Below are positions 8,621 through 18,700 of a DNA stretch of 64,000 nt, piece by piece. The position numbers were made by a program, and so were the translations under genes. The stretch covers positions 19,687-83,686 of the forward strand of contig JBCCFW010000012.1 of the NCBI GenBank assembly GCA_039029535.1. Direction: 5' to 3'. The notes beneath the pieces are model-generated. The model saw nothing but the letters and a program-made list of their open reading frames with translations, searched no databases and was not told where the DNA came from. Positions within the stretch are counted from its first letter, which is position 1. Each line of letters starts with the position of its first letter. The stretch comes from JBCCFW01 sp039029535 (GTDB lineage Bacteria > Acidobacteriota > JBCCFW01).

Positions 8621-11266
8621 GTGACCGCCGAGTCGGTCGTGGCCGGTGCCGAGGAGCCCCGCGTCATCGAGCGTGAGCTCGAAGCCTGGCTCGAGGACGA
8701 CGCCACGCTGCGCGGTCAGGCCCGTCTCCGCGTGAAGAACGACACGATGGCTCCCTTGAGCGAGCTGAGCCTCCGCCTCAACATGGGGCTCGAGGTCAGC
8801 GAGCTGCGTGTCGACGGTCAAGCCGTCACGCCGACGCGTGACCAGACCGTCCTCCGCTTCAACCCGCCGAGTCCTCTCCCGTCCGGGGCCGAGGCCGAGC
8901 TCGAGCTGTCTTACCAGGGCAACGTCGAGGTTCTCGCCGCCGGCGCCGACACGGTCCTGTCCACCGTCGAGATGAAGGCTCAGGACCGGGGTAACCGACG
9001 CTTCATCGGCACGATCCCGAGCTTCCATGAGAAGGGCTCGGTCGTGCTGCCGCTCGACTCTGCGTGGTACCCGCAGGTGGGCATGCGCTTCGGTCACGAG
9101 TTCCCGAGCCACTGGGCGCAGGACCTCGCGCCGGGACGGCTCACCGTCCACCTGCCCGACGGTTGGAAGGCCGCTTCGGTCGGACGCCGTGAGTCGAACG
9201 GTGACGGCTTCGTCTTCACCGTCGATGAGCCGACCCCCGGGCACGCCCTGGTGGCCGGTCCCTACGACGAGATCGAGACCGAGGTCGCCGGCCTGACGCT
9301 GCGCCTGCTCCATCACCCGAAGCACGGCCGGAACATGGAGTACTTCGCGTCCACCTGGCCCCTGCTCGAAGCCTCCATCGAGGAGCGGCTCGACGAGATC
9401 GAAGCCACCACTGGCCTGCAGCCCGCCTGGCCCGAGCTCACCGCCGTCGAGGTGCCGCAGCAGTTCGCGGCCTACGAGGGTGACTGGCGTGCTCGCAACC
9501 GCATGGCGGCTCCTGGGCTCGTCATGATGCGCGAGGGTGGCCTGTTCCTCTCACACTTCGACTTCGCCCAGCAGGTCAACCCCGACTCGGGCAAGGCGAG
9601 CAGTGAAGGTGGCAACGTCAGGATCACCATCGGGAATCAGCCCGATGAGGATGCTGACGAGGGCGTGCGGTTCGGCGCGAGCGTCGGTGACGACGAGCCG
9701 AGCAGTGATGAAGACAGCGCTGATGCCTCCGCCGATGGCGAGGCTGAAGCCGGGGTTGCTGAGGCCGATGCTGATGTCGATGCTGACGCTGAGGAGTCCG
9801 AAGCCTCCGAGGAACACCTGAAGCAGGCCGCCTTGCTGCGCTTCCTCCGCACCGACTGGCTCGGCGGCGACGTCGAGCGACTCGCGTTCACCAGCGTCTA
9901 TGACCATCGAGTTCGAGCCGAAGACGAGGCGGCCCCGCTGCTGTCGGTCGCCCTCTCACAGGTGTTGTTCGAGATGGCGCACGGTCGGCCGTCGTTCGAC
10001 CACCCGGCCTCGATGGGCATCCTCAACGACCCTGCCTTCGCTCAGGTCATCACCGCGATGATCGAGGGCAAGGACGTCATCGAGCCCCTGCTGCGCGGCG
10101 TCGTCGACTTCGACGTCGTCCACGAGCAGATCCGCTCGACCGCCCTGTCCGAGCTCGACCCGACCGACCTCGGCCTGGACTACCTCGGCGTGCTGCACGT
10201 GAAGGGACGTCAGCCCTTCAACGCCCTGCGCGCTCGGCTCGGTCGTGAGCGCTTCAAGCAGGTGGTCGACCGCTGCATCCTCGACGCCGAGGACGGCCTT
10301 CTCACCTGGCGTGAGTTCGAGGACGCGACGCTCGCCTCGACCCCCGACGAGCTGAAGACCGAGGTCACCGAGCTCCTCGGCGGCTGGCTGAGCGAGACCG
10401 ACCTGCCCGGCTTCATCGTGTCGAGCGTGCGGACCCAGCGTCTGCCCGGTGAGGACGAGCGCTGGCAGCTCCTGGCGCGCGTGAGCAACCGCGGCCAGGC
10501 CGCCGGCGTCGCCGAGCTCTTCGCCGGTCGTGGCCCCGACGCACCCAGCCGGGTCTTCCGACTCGAGAAGGGCGCCGAGGTCGAGATCGGCATGGTCTTG
10601 CCCGAGCGACCCCGTGGCTGGAGGCTCGAGCCCTTCCTCGCGCTCAACCGACACGCGCCGTCGGGCGACGCTCGTCTCGTCAAGAATGAGGCGACCGACC
10701 CGGCGTTCGAAGGGGAGCGGCCGCCCACCGACTCGCTCCGTGAGCTGCGCTTCGAGGTCGACGACCAGGATGACGGCTTCGTCGTCACGCTCGAGGACGG
10801 CCGGGAGGTCACCACGAGCCAGCGCGACGACGAGGGCGAGAACCTCCTCGACGACTGGCCGGGCTTCCGGCAGCCCAAGGAGTGGGCGCGCTGGCGACCG
10901 CAGAGCGGTGGCTGGTTCAAGCCCTACGGTCTCTTCGACATCACCGCGGTCGTTCGTCGCGGCGATGAAGAGTCGGCGCATCCGGCTCGCTGGTCGACGC
11001 CGCTGGAGGCGGGCCGGTATCAGGTCGAGGTGCACCTGCCCAAGCGGGGCAAGGGCATGTCCGCTCAGCTCGCGGAGGAGATGAAGTACCGCATCGGTCA
11101 CGCCTCCGGTGAGCAGGAGCTGGGTCTCGAGATGGACGCCGTGAGCAACGGTTGGAACGACCTCGGTCGTTTCGACTTCGATGGCGAAGCGAGAGTCTGG
11201 CTCCTGGATGGGGTCGAAGGGCTCATCATCGCGGACGCGGTCCGCTTCACGAAGGAGAGCTCATGA
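8621..11266 (+). CDS. M1-peptidase-like periplasmic domain, C-terminal part of a split permease/M1-like protein
   Basis: An 881-codon frame in phase with the permease before it; GTG 8621 is the first usable start after the TAG and has only a weak GAGG upstream. It lacks a signal peptide or membrane helix, so if made on its own the domain would stay in the cytoplasm, while the fused paralogue puts the same domain in the periplasm. Residues 20-330 and 420-620 resemble M1 aminopeptidases (N-terminal beta domain, VEVPQQF, a KG..LRARLG segment) but no HExxH zinc site is visible, so it is probably inactive. An acidic Asp/Glu/Ala insert occupies about 340-400. The last 95 residues match Golvesin/Xly-type domains (WNDLG, IIADAVRF). 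Its TGA overlaps the ATG of the next gene. Confidence 0.8.
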   Translation: MTAESVVAGAEEPRVIERELEAWLEDDATLRGQARLRVKNDTMAPLSELSLRLNMGLEVSELRVDGQAVTPTRDQTVLRFNPPSPLPSGAEAELELSYQGNVEVLAAGADTVLSTVEMKAQDRGNRRFIGTIPSFHEKGSVVLPLDSAWYPQVGMRFGHEFPSHWAQDLAPGRLTVHLPDGWKAASVGRRESNGDGFVFTVDEPTPGHALVAGPYDEIETEVAGLTLRLLHHPKHGRNMEYFASTWPLLEASIEERLDEIEATTGLQPAWPELTAVEVPQQFAAYEGDWRARNRMAAPGLVMMREGGLFLSHFDFAQQVNPDSGKASSEGGNVRITIGNQPDEDADEGVRFGASVGDDEPSSDEDSADASADGEAEAGVAEADADVDADAEESEASEEHLKQAALLRFLRTDWLGGDVERLAFTSVYDHRVRAEDEAAPLLSVALSQVLFEMAHGRPSFDHPASMGILNDPAFAQVITAMIEGKDVIEPLLRGVVDFDVVHEQIRSTALSELDPTDLGLDYLGVLHVKGRQPFNALRARLGRERFKQVVDRCILDAEDGLLTWREFEDATLASTPDELKTEVTELLGGWLSETDLPGFIVSSVRTQRLPGEDERWQLLARVSNRGQAAGVAELFAGRGPDAPSRVFRLEKGAEVEIGMVLPERPRGWRLEPFLALNRHAPSGDARLVKNEATDPAFEGERPPTDSLRELRFEVDDQDDGFVVTLEDGREVTTSQRDDEGENLLDDWPGFRQPKEWARWRPQSGGWFKPYGLFDITAVVRRGDEESAHPARWSTPLEAGRYQVEVHLPKRGKGMSAQLAEEMKYRIGHASGEQELGLEMDAVSNGWNDLGRFDFDGEARVWLLDGVEGLIIADAVRFTKESS

Positions 11267-14200
11267 ACATCCGCAACGTGCTGACGGTGGCCGGCTTCGA
11301 GAGTCGGCTGGTCCGACGTCAAATCCGCGTCTGGGTGCTGGGACTCGTCGTCCTTCTCGCCGCCGCGATCGGCGTGGCCCAGACCGCCTGGATCTGGTTC
11401 ATGGGCAGTGGTTGGTCGGGCTCCTTCGCGACCATGACGCCCGACATGATCATCTTCAGGGGCGTTGTCTTCGGTGCGCTGTCGACCGCGGTCCTCGGTG
11501 TCTTCTTCGCCTTCGACTGGCGCCACCGCGACGTCACCGCGCGCTTCTCTCAGACCTACGACCACTCGGTGACTCAGCTCGAGTACTGCTGGGGCAAGTT
11601 TCTCGCGACCTTGCGGGCGTTGCTCTGGCCCTACGTGATCTGCCTGATCGCCACCATCGTGACCATGGTCGCACTCGGTGCCTCGGGCCCCTGGCAGGTC
11701 TACGTCTACAGCTACTTCTTCATCGCGCCCATCCTCGGCCTGATCCCGATCGCCATCACCTTCGGCCTGGCGGGGCTCACCGGCAACCGCGCGGTGGCCA
11801 TCCTCGGTGGTCTCGCTTGGTGCGTGGTGACCTGGGCCTGCATGGGGATCTTCAACGGGCTCGACATCGACATCCCCGAGCCCGTCGCGCTGGTCCTCTC
11901 GGGCGGTGCCGTCGGCACCGGTCTGCCGCTGTACTCCGCCTTCGTCGGCTACGATTTCAGCCTGCTCGACTGGGGTCAGATCCTCAGCGCCGTCGGACTC
12001 GTGTTGTTCATGGTCTGCCTGGCAGCCTGGGGACGCTTTGCTCCCGGCGCGAGCCCCGCCAGTGGTCGGAACCGACTCTTCGCCACCGTGGGCTCGCTCG
12101 CGATCTACCTCATCGGCGTGAGCGTCCTGCTGCTCGAGTACCGCCGTGGCACGACGCAGCGCGAGGCGGTGGTCGCCGCCGAGACGAAGGCGCTCGACGC
12201 GTCGGTGCCCTCGGTGCTGAACCGTGACGTCGAGCTCGACCTCACTGAGACCGGCTCGCTGTCGGGCACGGCCCGGCTCCGTCTCCGCAACGACGAGTCG
12301 ACCGCGATGGACCGCCTGGTCTTCCGGCTCAACCACGGGCTGGAAGTCTCCGGCGTCACCGCCGACGGTCAGTCCTTGTCGCACGAGCAGGACTGGTCGG
12401 TGTTGACGGTCACGCCGTCCACGCCGCTACAAACCGGTGACGAGCTCGAGCTCGAGTTCACCTACGCCGGGGGCATCGAGAAGGAGTCCGTCGACGCCGA
12501 GACTGAGCTGGCCCTGCGGGGGATCAGCACCGGCGAGCGGCAGGTGCGTCGCTTCTTCGGCGTGAACCCGACCTTCCTGCGCGGCTCGGTGGTCGTCCTC
12601 GGTCTCGACGCCGGCTTCCACCCCGAGCCCGACTTCATGTTCGGTCACGAGCCGCCTTCGCGACCCTTCCGCCGACTCGCTCCGGGCCGGCTCAGCCTGA
12701 AGCTTCCCGAAGGATGGACCGCGGCCTCGGCCGGAGCCCACACCGTGGAGGCCGACGGCTCGCATCTCTTCGTCGCCGAGCACCCGATTCCCGGCTTCTC
12801 GGTGAACGCAGGTCCTTACCTCGAACGCAACGCTCGGGTGAAGGACATCGACCTGCGCTTCCTGTTCCATCCCGATCACGAGGAGCAGGTCGCGTTCTTC
12901 GACGAGGCGGGCGAGAAGTTGCTCGAGACGATCGAGGAGCGCTTCGACGAGGCCGAGGCTCAAACCGGCCTGTCCTACCCGCTGCCCGTGCTCTCCGTCG
13001 TCGAGGTGCCGCAGACGCTCGCGAGCTTCTCGGCGAGCTGGGACGCACCGAACCGGCTGGGGGCGCCCGGCGTGGTCATGCTGAAAGAAGGAGGCTTCTT
13101 CCAGGCGAACTTCGAGTTCCCTCTCAAGACGCTGCGTGACAATCACGAGGAGAGCACCGGTGCAGGTGACGATGCCGCTGAGTTCGACGTCGCGCAGACC
13201 AAGGCCGACCTCGCCCAGCGTTTCATGAGCACCGACTGGACGGGCGGCAACCTCGAGCGCCTGGCCTACAAGACCTGCTTCGACTTCCAGGCCCAGGCCG
13301 TGGGTGAGGCGGTTCCCGTGGCCGGTCTCGCACTGTCCTCACAGCTCGCCGAGAACGCCATCAAGATGCCGGTCATCGACAGCCCGGAGACCGCGCGGAT
13401 CTACCAGAAGGGGGGAGAGGTCTTCCAGCGCCTCGGTCGCGCCATGTCCCGTGGTCAGACGAACCGCATCCCCGACATCGTCATGAACGCGCTGGTCGAT
13501 GAAGACAAGGTCTACCAGACCATGTTGACCAAGCCGCTGGAGCAGCTCGACCCGCGAGACGATCAGTCGACCTACCTGGGCGTGCTCTACCGCAAGGGCC
13601 GTCTTCCATGGACCTCGCTGCGGGAAACTCTCGGACGTCAGAACTTCGCTGCCTGCATGCGGACCCTGGTCGACGACGCTCGTGAGCGGGGCGGCCAGTT
13701 CGAGTGGGACGACGTCCGTCGAGAGCTGCTCGCCGTGGCGAAGGAAGAAGACAAGAAGGGCCTGGTCGGTCTCCTCGACAATTGGAGCACCGGCACGGGC
13801 CTGCCCGGCTATGTCGTCAACAACGTCCGGCTCCATCGGCTGGCCGGCGAGGACGAGCGCTACCAGTTCACCGCCAACGTCGCCAACAGGGGGGACGTGG
13901 CGGGCTCGACGGTCGTGCGGGTGCGGACCTTCGACGGGGGGCTTCAGGGGGGCTCGGTGACCCTTCACCTCGAGGCGGGGGAGGAGGTCGAGGTCGGCCT
14001 GCTGACCGACTACCAGCCGACGAGCTGGAACCTCGCGACCTTCCTCTCGCTCAACCGACAGGCTCCGAGCGGCGAGCTCATCCTCGAAGAGGACGAGCTC
14101 TCGGGCGACGGATTCCAGGGACAACGCCCGGCTACCAACGAGTCGAAGCTGCTCGTCGTCGTGGACAACCTCGACGAGGGCTTCACCCTGACTCACGAGG

Positions 14201-14682
14201 GTCAATCCATCCCCTTCATGGCGCCCGGCGCCGAGGAGGGCGAGTTCGAGCTCGAGCGCGCGCGCTGGCTCCGCCGACGGGGCTTCAAGAGCTGGACCCG
14301 CTGGCGCACGAGCTGGGGCAAGTTCACTGCCTTCGGCGTGTTCGACGCCACCGCTGCGGTCAAGGCCGTCACCCAGGAAGGCAACGCCCCCGCGCGCTGG
14401 CAGGCAGTGCTGCCCGAGCCCGGCCTGTATCGGGTGGAGGCCTTCCTGCCGGGCTCGGCCGAGAAGCTCCAGAGCGCGACGCTGGCCGACAGCTATCACT
14501 TCGAGCTCGAGACCGCCGACGGCGCCGAGCCGATCGTCTTGGAGCGTGACTCGACGACCATGGGCTGGAACGATCTCGGTCGTTACCGTCTGGGTCGCGA
14601 CACCACCGTGACCTTGCAGGACCTGGGTGAGGCCGGCCTCATCTACGCCGACGCAGTCCGATTCAGTAGAGAGCCTTCATGA
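11263..14682 (+). CDS. ABC-2-type permease fused to degenerate M1-like domain and Golvesin-like domain
   Basis: The intact 1139-residue paralogue of the split gene before it. ATG 11263 overlaps the previous stop (ATGA) and has GGAG upstream; longer frames starting at 11152 are ignored. Residues 1-293 form the permease with about seven helices and the FDWRHRD motif. The last helix (SLAIYLIGVSVLLLEY) passes into the periplasmic part, a two-domain M1-like fold with FxxNPTF, VEVPQT and YRKGRLPWTSLRETLG but no HExxH. The C-terminal 95 residues (1043-1139) are a Golvesin/Xly-like beta domain ending with YADAVRF. Permease/M1 fusions are known in bacteria; here the peptidase appears dead and may act as a substrate- or partner-binding arm. 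The following gene overlaps by four bases. Confidence 0.9.
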   Translation: MNIRNVLTVAGFESRLVRRQIRVWVLGLVVLLAAAIGVAQTAWIWFMGSGWSGSFATMTPDMIIFRGVVFGALSTAVLGVFFAFDWRHRDVTARFSQTYDHSVTQLEYCWGKFLATLRALLWPYVICLIATIVTMVALGASGPWQVYVYSYFFIAPILGLIPIAITFGLAGLTGNRAVAILGGLAWCVVTWACMGIFNGLDIDIPEPVALVLSGGAVGTGLPLYSAFVGYDFSLLDWGQILSAVGLVLFMVCLAAWGRFAPGASPASGRNRLFATVGSLAIYLIGVSVLLLEYRRGTTQREAVVAAETKALDASVPSVLNRDVELDLTETGSLSGTARLRLRNDESTAMDRLVFRLNHGLEVSGVTADGQSLSHEQDWSVLTVTPSTPLQTGDELELEFTYAGGIEKESVDAETELALRGISTGERQVRRFFGVNPTFLRGSVVVLGLDAGFHPEPDFMFGHEPPSRPFRRLAPGRLSLKLPEGWTAASAGAHTVEADGSHLFVAEHPIPGFSVNAGPYLERNARVKDIDLRFLFHPDHEEQVAFFDEAGEKLLETIEERFDEAEAQTGLSYPLPVLSVVEVPQTLASFSASWDAPNRLGAPGVVMLKEGGFFQANFEFPLKTLRDNHEESTGAGDDAAEFDVAQTKADLAQRFMSTDWTGGNLERLAYKTCFDFQAQAVGEAVPVAGLALSSQLAENAIKMPVIDSPETARIYQKGGEVFQRLGRAMSRGQTNRIPDIVMNALVDEDKVYQTMLTKPLEQLDPRDDQSTYLGVLYRKGRLPWTSLRETLGRQNFAACMRTLVDDARERGGQFEWDDVRRELLAVAKEEDKKGLVGLLDNWSTGTGLPGYVVNNVRLHRLAGEDERYQFTANVANRGDVAGSTVVRVRTFDGGLQGGSVTLHLEAGEEVEVGLLTDYQPTSWNLATFLSLNRQAPSGELILEEDELSGDGFQGQRPATNESKLLVVVDNLDEGFTLTHEGQSIPFMAPGAEEGEFELERARWLRRRGFKSWTRWRTSWGKFTAFGVFDATAAVKAVTQEGNAPARWQAVLPEPGLYRVEAFLPGSAEKLQSATLADSYHFELETADGAEPIVLERDSTTMGWNDLGRYRLGRDTTVTLQDLGEAGLIYADAVRFSREPS

Positions 14683-15731
14683 GACAGTCCTCCGTCATCG
14701 TCCTCGTGCTGCTGGCGCTGCTCGCCGCTGGCTGCAGCCAACAGACCGAGGCCCCCGAGCTGGAGTTCCGCGCGACCGTGTCGACCGAAGAGGTCGAGAA
14801 GGGTCGGGTGGAGCGTGTCTTGACGACCACCGGCACGGTGCGCGCCCGCAAGAAGGTGGATGTCCTCGTCGAGAACGGCGGCAAGCTCCTCCTCGCCAAG
14901 CGGCCGGGGACCCGTGAGCGACTCGCCGTCGGCGATCCCGTGCGGCGGGGGCAGGTCGTGGCCAGGGTCGACGCGGCGGACATTCGGACCACCACCCGGA
15001 TCGCGGCGCGCAAGAAGAGTCTCGAGGTCGCCGATGCGGAGTACAAGCGCAACCTCGCTCTCGCTCAGCAGGGATTGCTCTCCTTCGGTGAGCTGAGCAA
15101 CTTCGAGAGCCGGCTCGAGGACGCCCGAGCCGAGTACGAGAATGCCCGTCTCCAGGAGAAGAAGGGGCGTCTCAACGCGCCGATGTCGGGCGTGCTGACG
15201 ATGGTCATCCAGGCCGCCGACGGACAGCACGTCGCGAGCGGCACGAAGCTCGCCGAGGTCATGGACTTCTCCGAGGTCATCCTCGATCTCGATCTCACCT
15301 CGGGTGAGGTCCTCGACGTGCAGCCGGGTCAGGAGGTGCGGGTCAGCACCTACGCCTCCGACGAGACCTTCGAGGGCACGGTAGAGCGCATCGCGCCGTC
15401 CATCGATCCCACCACGCGCACCTTCCGCGTCGAGGTGGGCGTGAAGAACACCGAGCTCAAGCTCCGCCCGGGCATGTTCGTCCGTGCCGAGCTGGTCGTC
15501 GACTCGCGCACGGACGTCACCGTCGTCCCGAGCTCGTCGATCCTCTTCCGCAAGGGACGCCCGGTGGTCTTCGTGGTCGAGGCGCAGCGTGCCTCGGAGC
15601 GTGAGGTGGAGCCGGGCCTCGACTCCTCGACGTTCACCGAGATCCTCGAAGGCATCGAGCTGGGCGAGCGGGTGGTGACCACCGGTCAGGACACGCTCCA
15701 GGACGGCGCCCGGGTGATCGTGCGCGGATGA
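14679..15731 (+). CDS. RND efflux membrane-fusion lipoprotein
   Basis: The 350-residue product begins with a lipoprotein signal (hydrophobic run, LLAAGC box, lipidated Cys19). The body has the periplasmic adaptor layout: a beta-strand/lipoyl half (TTTGTVRARKKVDV), a helical hairpin around residues 105-165, the second lipoyl half (GRLNAPMSGVLTMV), a beta-barrel (PGQEVRV, RTFRVEVGV-type strands, LRPGMFV) and a membrane-proximal domain. It links an inner-membrane pump to an outer-membrane channel. It starts inside the stop of the permease/M1-like gene (ATGA) and lies 46 bases before the first RND pump, so it may serve one or both pumps. No TolC-like outer-membrane channel is encoded in the operon. 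Confidence 0.93.
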   Translation: MRQSSVIVLVLLALLAAGCSQQTEAPELEFRATVSTEEVEKGRVERVLTTTGTVRARKKVDVLVENGGKLLLAKRPGTRERLAVGDPVRRGQVVARVDAADIRTTTRIAARKKSLEVADAEYKRNLALAQQGLLSFGELSNFESRLEDARAEYENARLQEKKGRLNAPMSGVLTMVIQAADGQHVASGTKLAEVMDFSEVILDLDLTSGEVLDVQPGQEVRVSTYASDETFEGTVERIAPSIDPTTRTFRVEVGVKNTELKLRPGMFVRAELVVDSRTDVTVVPSSSILFRKGRPVVFVVEAQRASEREVEPGLDSSTFTEILEGIELGERVVTTGQDTLQDGARVIVRG

Positions 15732-15777
15732 GCATCACGCCGTCGTTCCTCGACGTCTTCACTCGGAGTCCAGGCTC

Positions 15778-18700
15778 GTGATCCCCCGCTTTGCGGTCTC
15801 GCACCCCGTCACGGTGCTCATGATCTTCGCGGCGGCGGCCCTTCTCGGATACCTGTCGCTACGCGAGCTGCCGGTCGACCTGCTCCCGGAGCTCCAGGCG
15901 CCCCGCATCGCCGTGCTCGTGCGCGCGGGAGATCGGCCTCCCGAAGAGCTCGAGGACCGTTACGCCGAGTATCTCGAGGCCCAGCTCTCGACGCTGCCCG
16001 ACGTCCGCTCGGTGCGCACGACCTGCGCCACCGGTCGTGTCTTGGTCACCATCGAGCAGGACTGGGACACCGAGATGGACTTCGCGCTGCTCCAGGTCGA
16101 GAAGCGCGTGTCCATCTTGCGCACCGATCGCGACGTCGACTCGGTCACCGTCTCTCGCTTCGATCCCTCCGATGAGCCCGTCGTCGTCCTGGCGCTGTCG
16201 CTCAAGGGTGATGCGGAAGACGAGCTGGTCGAGCTCGATCGCCTGCGCCTCCTCGCAGAGGACCGAGTCGCCCGCATCCTCGAGACGGTCGAGGGAGTCG
16301 CGTCCGTGCAGGTCGCCGGTGGGCGTCAGGCCCGCGTCGGCGTCGTGGCCGAGCGTCATCGCCTGCGTGCGCTCGGGCTGAGCTTCGACGGGCTGCGCGG
16401 CAACATCTCCGCCGGCAACGCCGAGGCCTCGGGTGGCACCGTCGAAGACGGCGGCAAGGTCCACGTCATCAAGGGCCTCGGTCGCTTCCACGCGATCGAG
16501 GACATCGCCGGCCTGCCCGTGCAGGGCTCCGGTGACGGCTCGAAGCCTCGTCGCCTGGACGAGGTCGCGACGGTCGAGTGGGAGAGCGCGCCCCTGTCGG
16601 GGCTGGTCACCGTCGACGGCAAGGAGGGACTGTCGCTCTCCATCTTCAAGGAGGCCGACGCCAACACGGTCGCGGTCTCCGACGCGGTGACGGCGGCGGT
16701 CGCGGAGATCGCGCCCCAGCTCACCGACGCCAACCTCCAGGTCGTCACCGATCAGGCGACCTTCATCCGCGAGGCCATCACCCAGGTGCAGTGGGCGGCG
16801 CTGGCCGGCATCGTGCTGGCCATCTTCGTGCTGCTGGTCTTCCTGCGGCGGCTGGTGGCGGTCGTGCTGGTGGCCCTGGCCATCCCGCTGTCGGTGGTGA
16901 CGACGCTGGCCCTCATGGGCTTGGCCGACCTGAGCCTCAACCTCATGACCCTGGGCGGGCTCGCGCTGGGCGCGGGGATGCTCATCGACAACGCCATCGT
17001 CGTGCTGGAGGCGATCGTCGCCCGGCTCGAGGGTGGCTCGTCGCCGCGTGAGGCCGCGATCGAGGGAGCGTCCGAGGTGGCCGCGGCCATCTTCGCGGCG
17101 ACGCTGACGACCTGCGTGGTCTTCGTGCCGGTGGCATTCCTCGAAGGCCTGGCGGCCGAGCTCTTCACCGACCTCGCCTTCACGGTGGCCTTCTCGCTCA
17201 TCGCCTCGCTGGGCGTGGCGTTGCTCCTGCTGCCCATGGCGGCCGCGCGCTTCTTCAAGGCGCGGGGCGGCCGGACGGGCGGTGCCGGTCGGGGTGCTTC
17301 CACCTTCCGCGGCCTGCTCCGTCGCCCCTTCCTCATCGTGTTGGTCACTGGCGTGCTGCTCTTCTTCGGCTGGCAGCGTGCGCAGCGACTCGGCCTCGAC
17401 TTCCTGCCGACGGCCGATCCCGGCCTGGTGGTCGTCGAGCTGCTCCTGCCCGAGGGGCACCGCGTGACGGTCACGCGCGAGGCGGCGCGGGTGCTCGAAG
17501 ACGCGTTGACGCAGTCGGTGGGCTCGGCGGTCGCGACGACCCTGGCCGAGCTCGGCGAGTCGGTGCGTGAGGAGATCGCCCTCACCGACGAGGTGCCCTC
17601 GCAGAACCGCGGCCTGCTCCGCATCCGCCTGGTGCCACGCGAGGAGCGCAACGTGACGACCGAGCAGGTCATCGGCCTGCTCGAGAAGGCGGCGGAGTCG
17701 GTCGAGGGGCTGTCCATCCGCTTCCGTCCGACCGACCCGGTGTTGTCACGTCTTCTCGACCGTGGGCCACCCATCGCCTTCGAGCTGCGTGGCCAGGAGC
17801 TCGACGCGCTCGAAGAGGGCTGTCGTCGTCTCTCCGAGGAGCTCGCCAAGCAAGAGTCGGTCTTCAACGTCCGTCATGGCTTCGAGGATCGTCGGGCCGA
17901 GCTGCGGCTCCAGGTCGATCGCATCATGGCGGCAGGGCTCGGGCTGACTCCCGACCAGCTCGGGGAGAGGCTCCGGCAGCGTCTCGGCGACCAGGCGGTC
18001 ACCGACTTCCGGGACAAGGGCGAGCTGCGCAACGTCGTCCTGCGCGCGCCACGCCTCGACCTCGACGGGCTCTCCAACATCGTGCTCGACACGCCCAGCG
18101 GCGAGCCCGTGCGGCTCCGCGACATCGCGCGGCTGGAAGTGGTCACGGCTCCCACGCAGGTCGAGCGTCGACCCGGCACGCGCACCGCTCGCGTGACGGC
18201 TCAGGTGCTTCCGGGCGAGTCGCTCGGTGGTGCGAGCGCCGAGGCGTACGAGCGCCTCACGGCAGTGCCGTTGCCGCCGGGGCTCCAGCTCGAGCAGGTC
18301 GGCGCGGAGAAGGAGAGGGCGGAGTCCTTCCGACAGCTCCTGTTCGCCGTCGCCCTGGCCATCGCGCTGGTCTACATGGTGCTCGCGTCGTTGTTCGAGT
18401 CGCTGGTGCACCCGTTCACGATCCTCTTCACGCTGCCGACGGCGGGCCTGGGCGTCATCGCCGCGCTCGACCTCGCGCAGACGCCGTTCTCGGTGCCGGC
18501 CTTGCTGGGGGCGGTCATGCTCGCGGGCATCGCCGTGAACAACGGGATCCTGCTCGTCGATCTCACGGGACAGCTCCGTCGACGAGGGCTCTCCCGCCTC
18601 GACGCGGTGGTCGCCGCCAGCTCGGCGCGTCTGCGTCCCATCCTCATGACGTCGCTGACCACGGTGCTGGCCATGCTGCCCCTGGCGCTGCCGGCGGAGG

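Noticed and set aside
9110..9127. HEFPSH as a possible zinc-binding HExxH in the first M1-like protein
   Set aside because: The spacing is HExxxH, it lies in the N-terminal beta domain rather than the catalytic helix, and the paralogue has HEPPSR at the same place.
15859..17460. 533-codon antisense ORF inside the RND pump gene
   Set aside because: Composition is His/Arg/Gln/Asp-rich noise; the + strand gene is complete and motif-rich.
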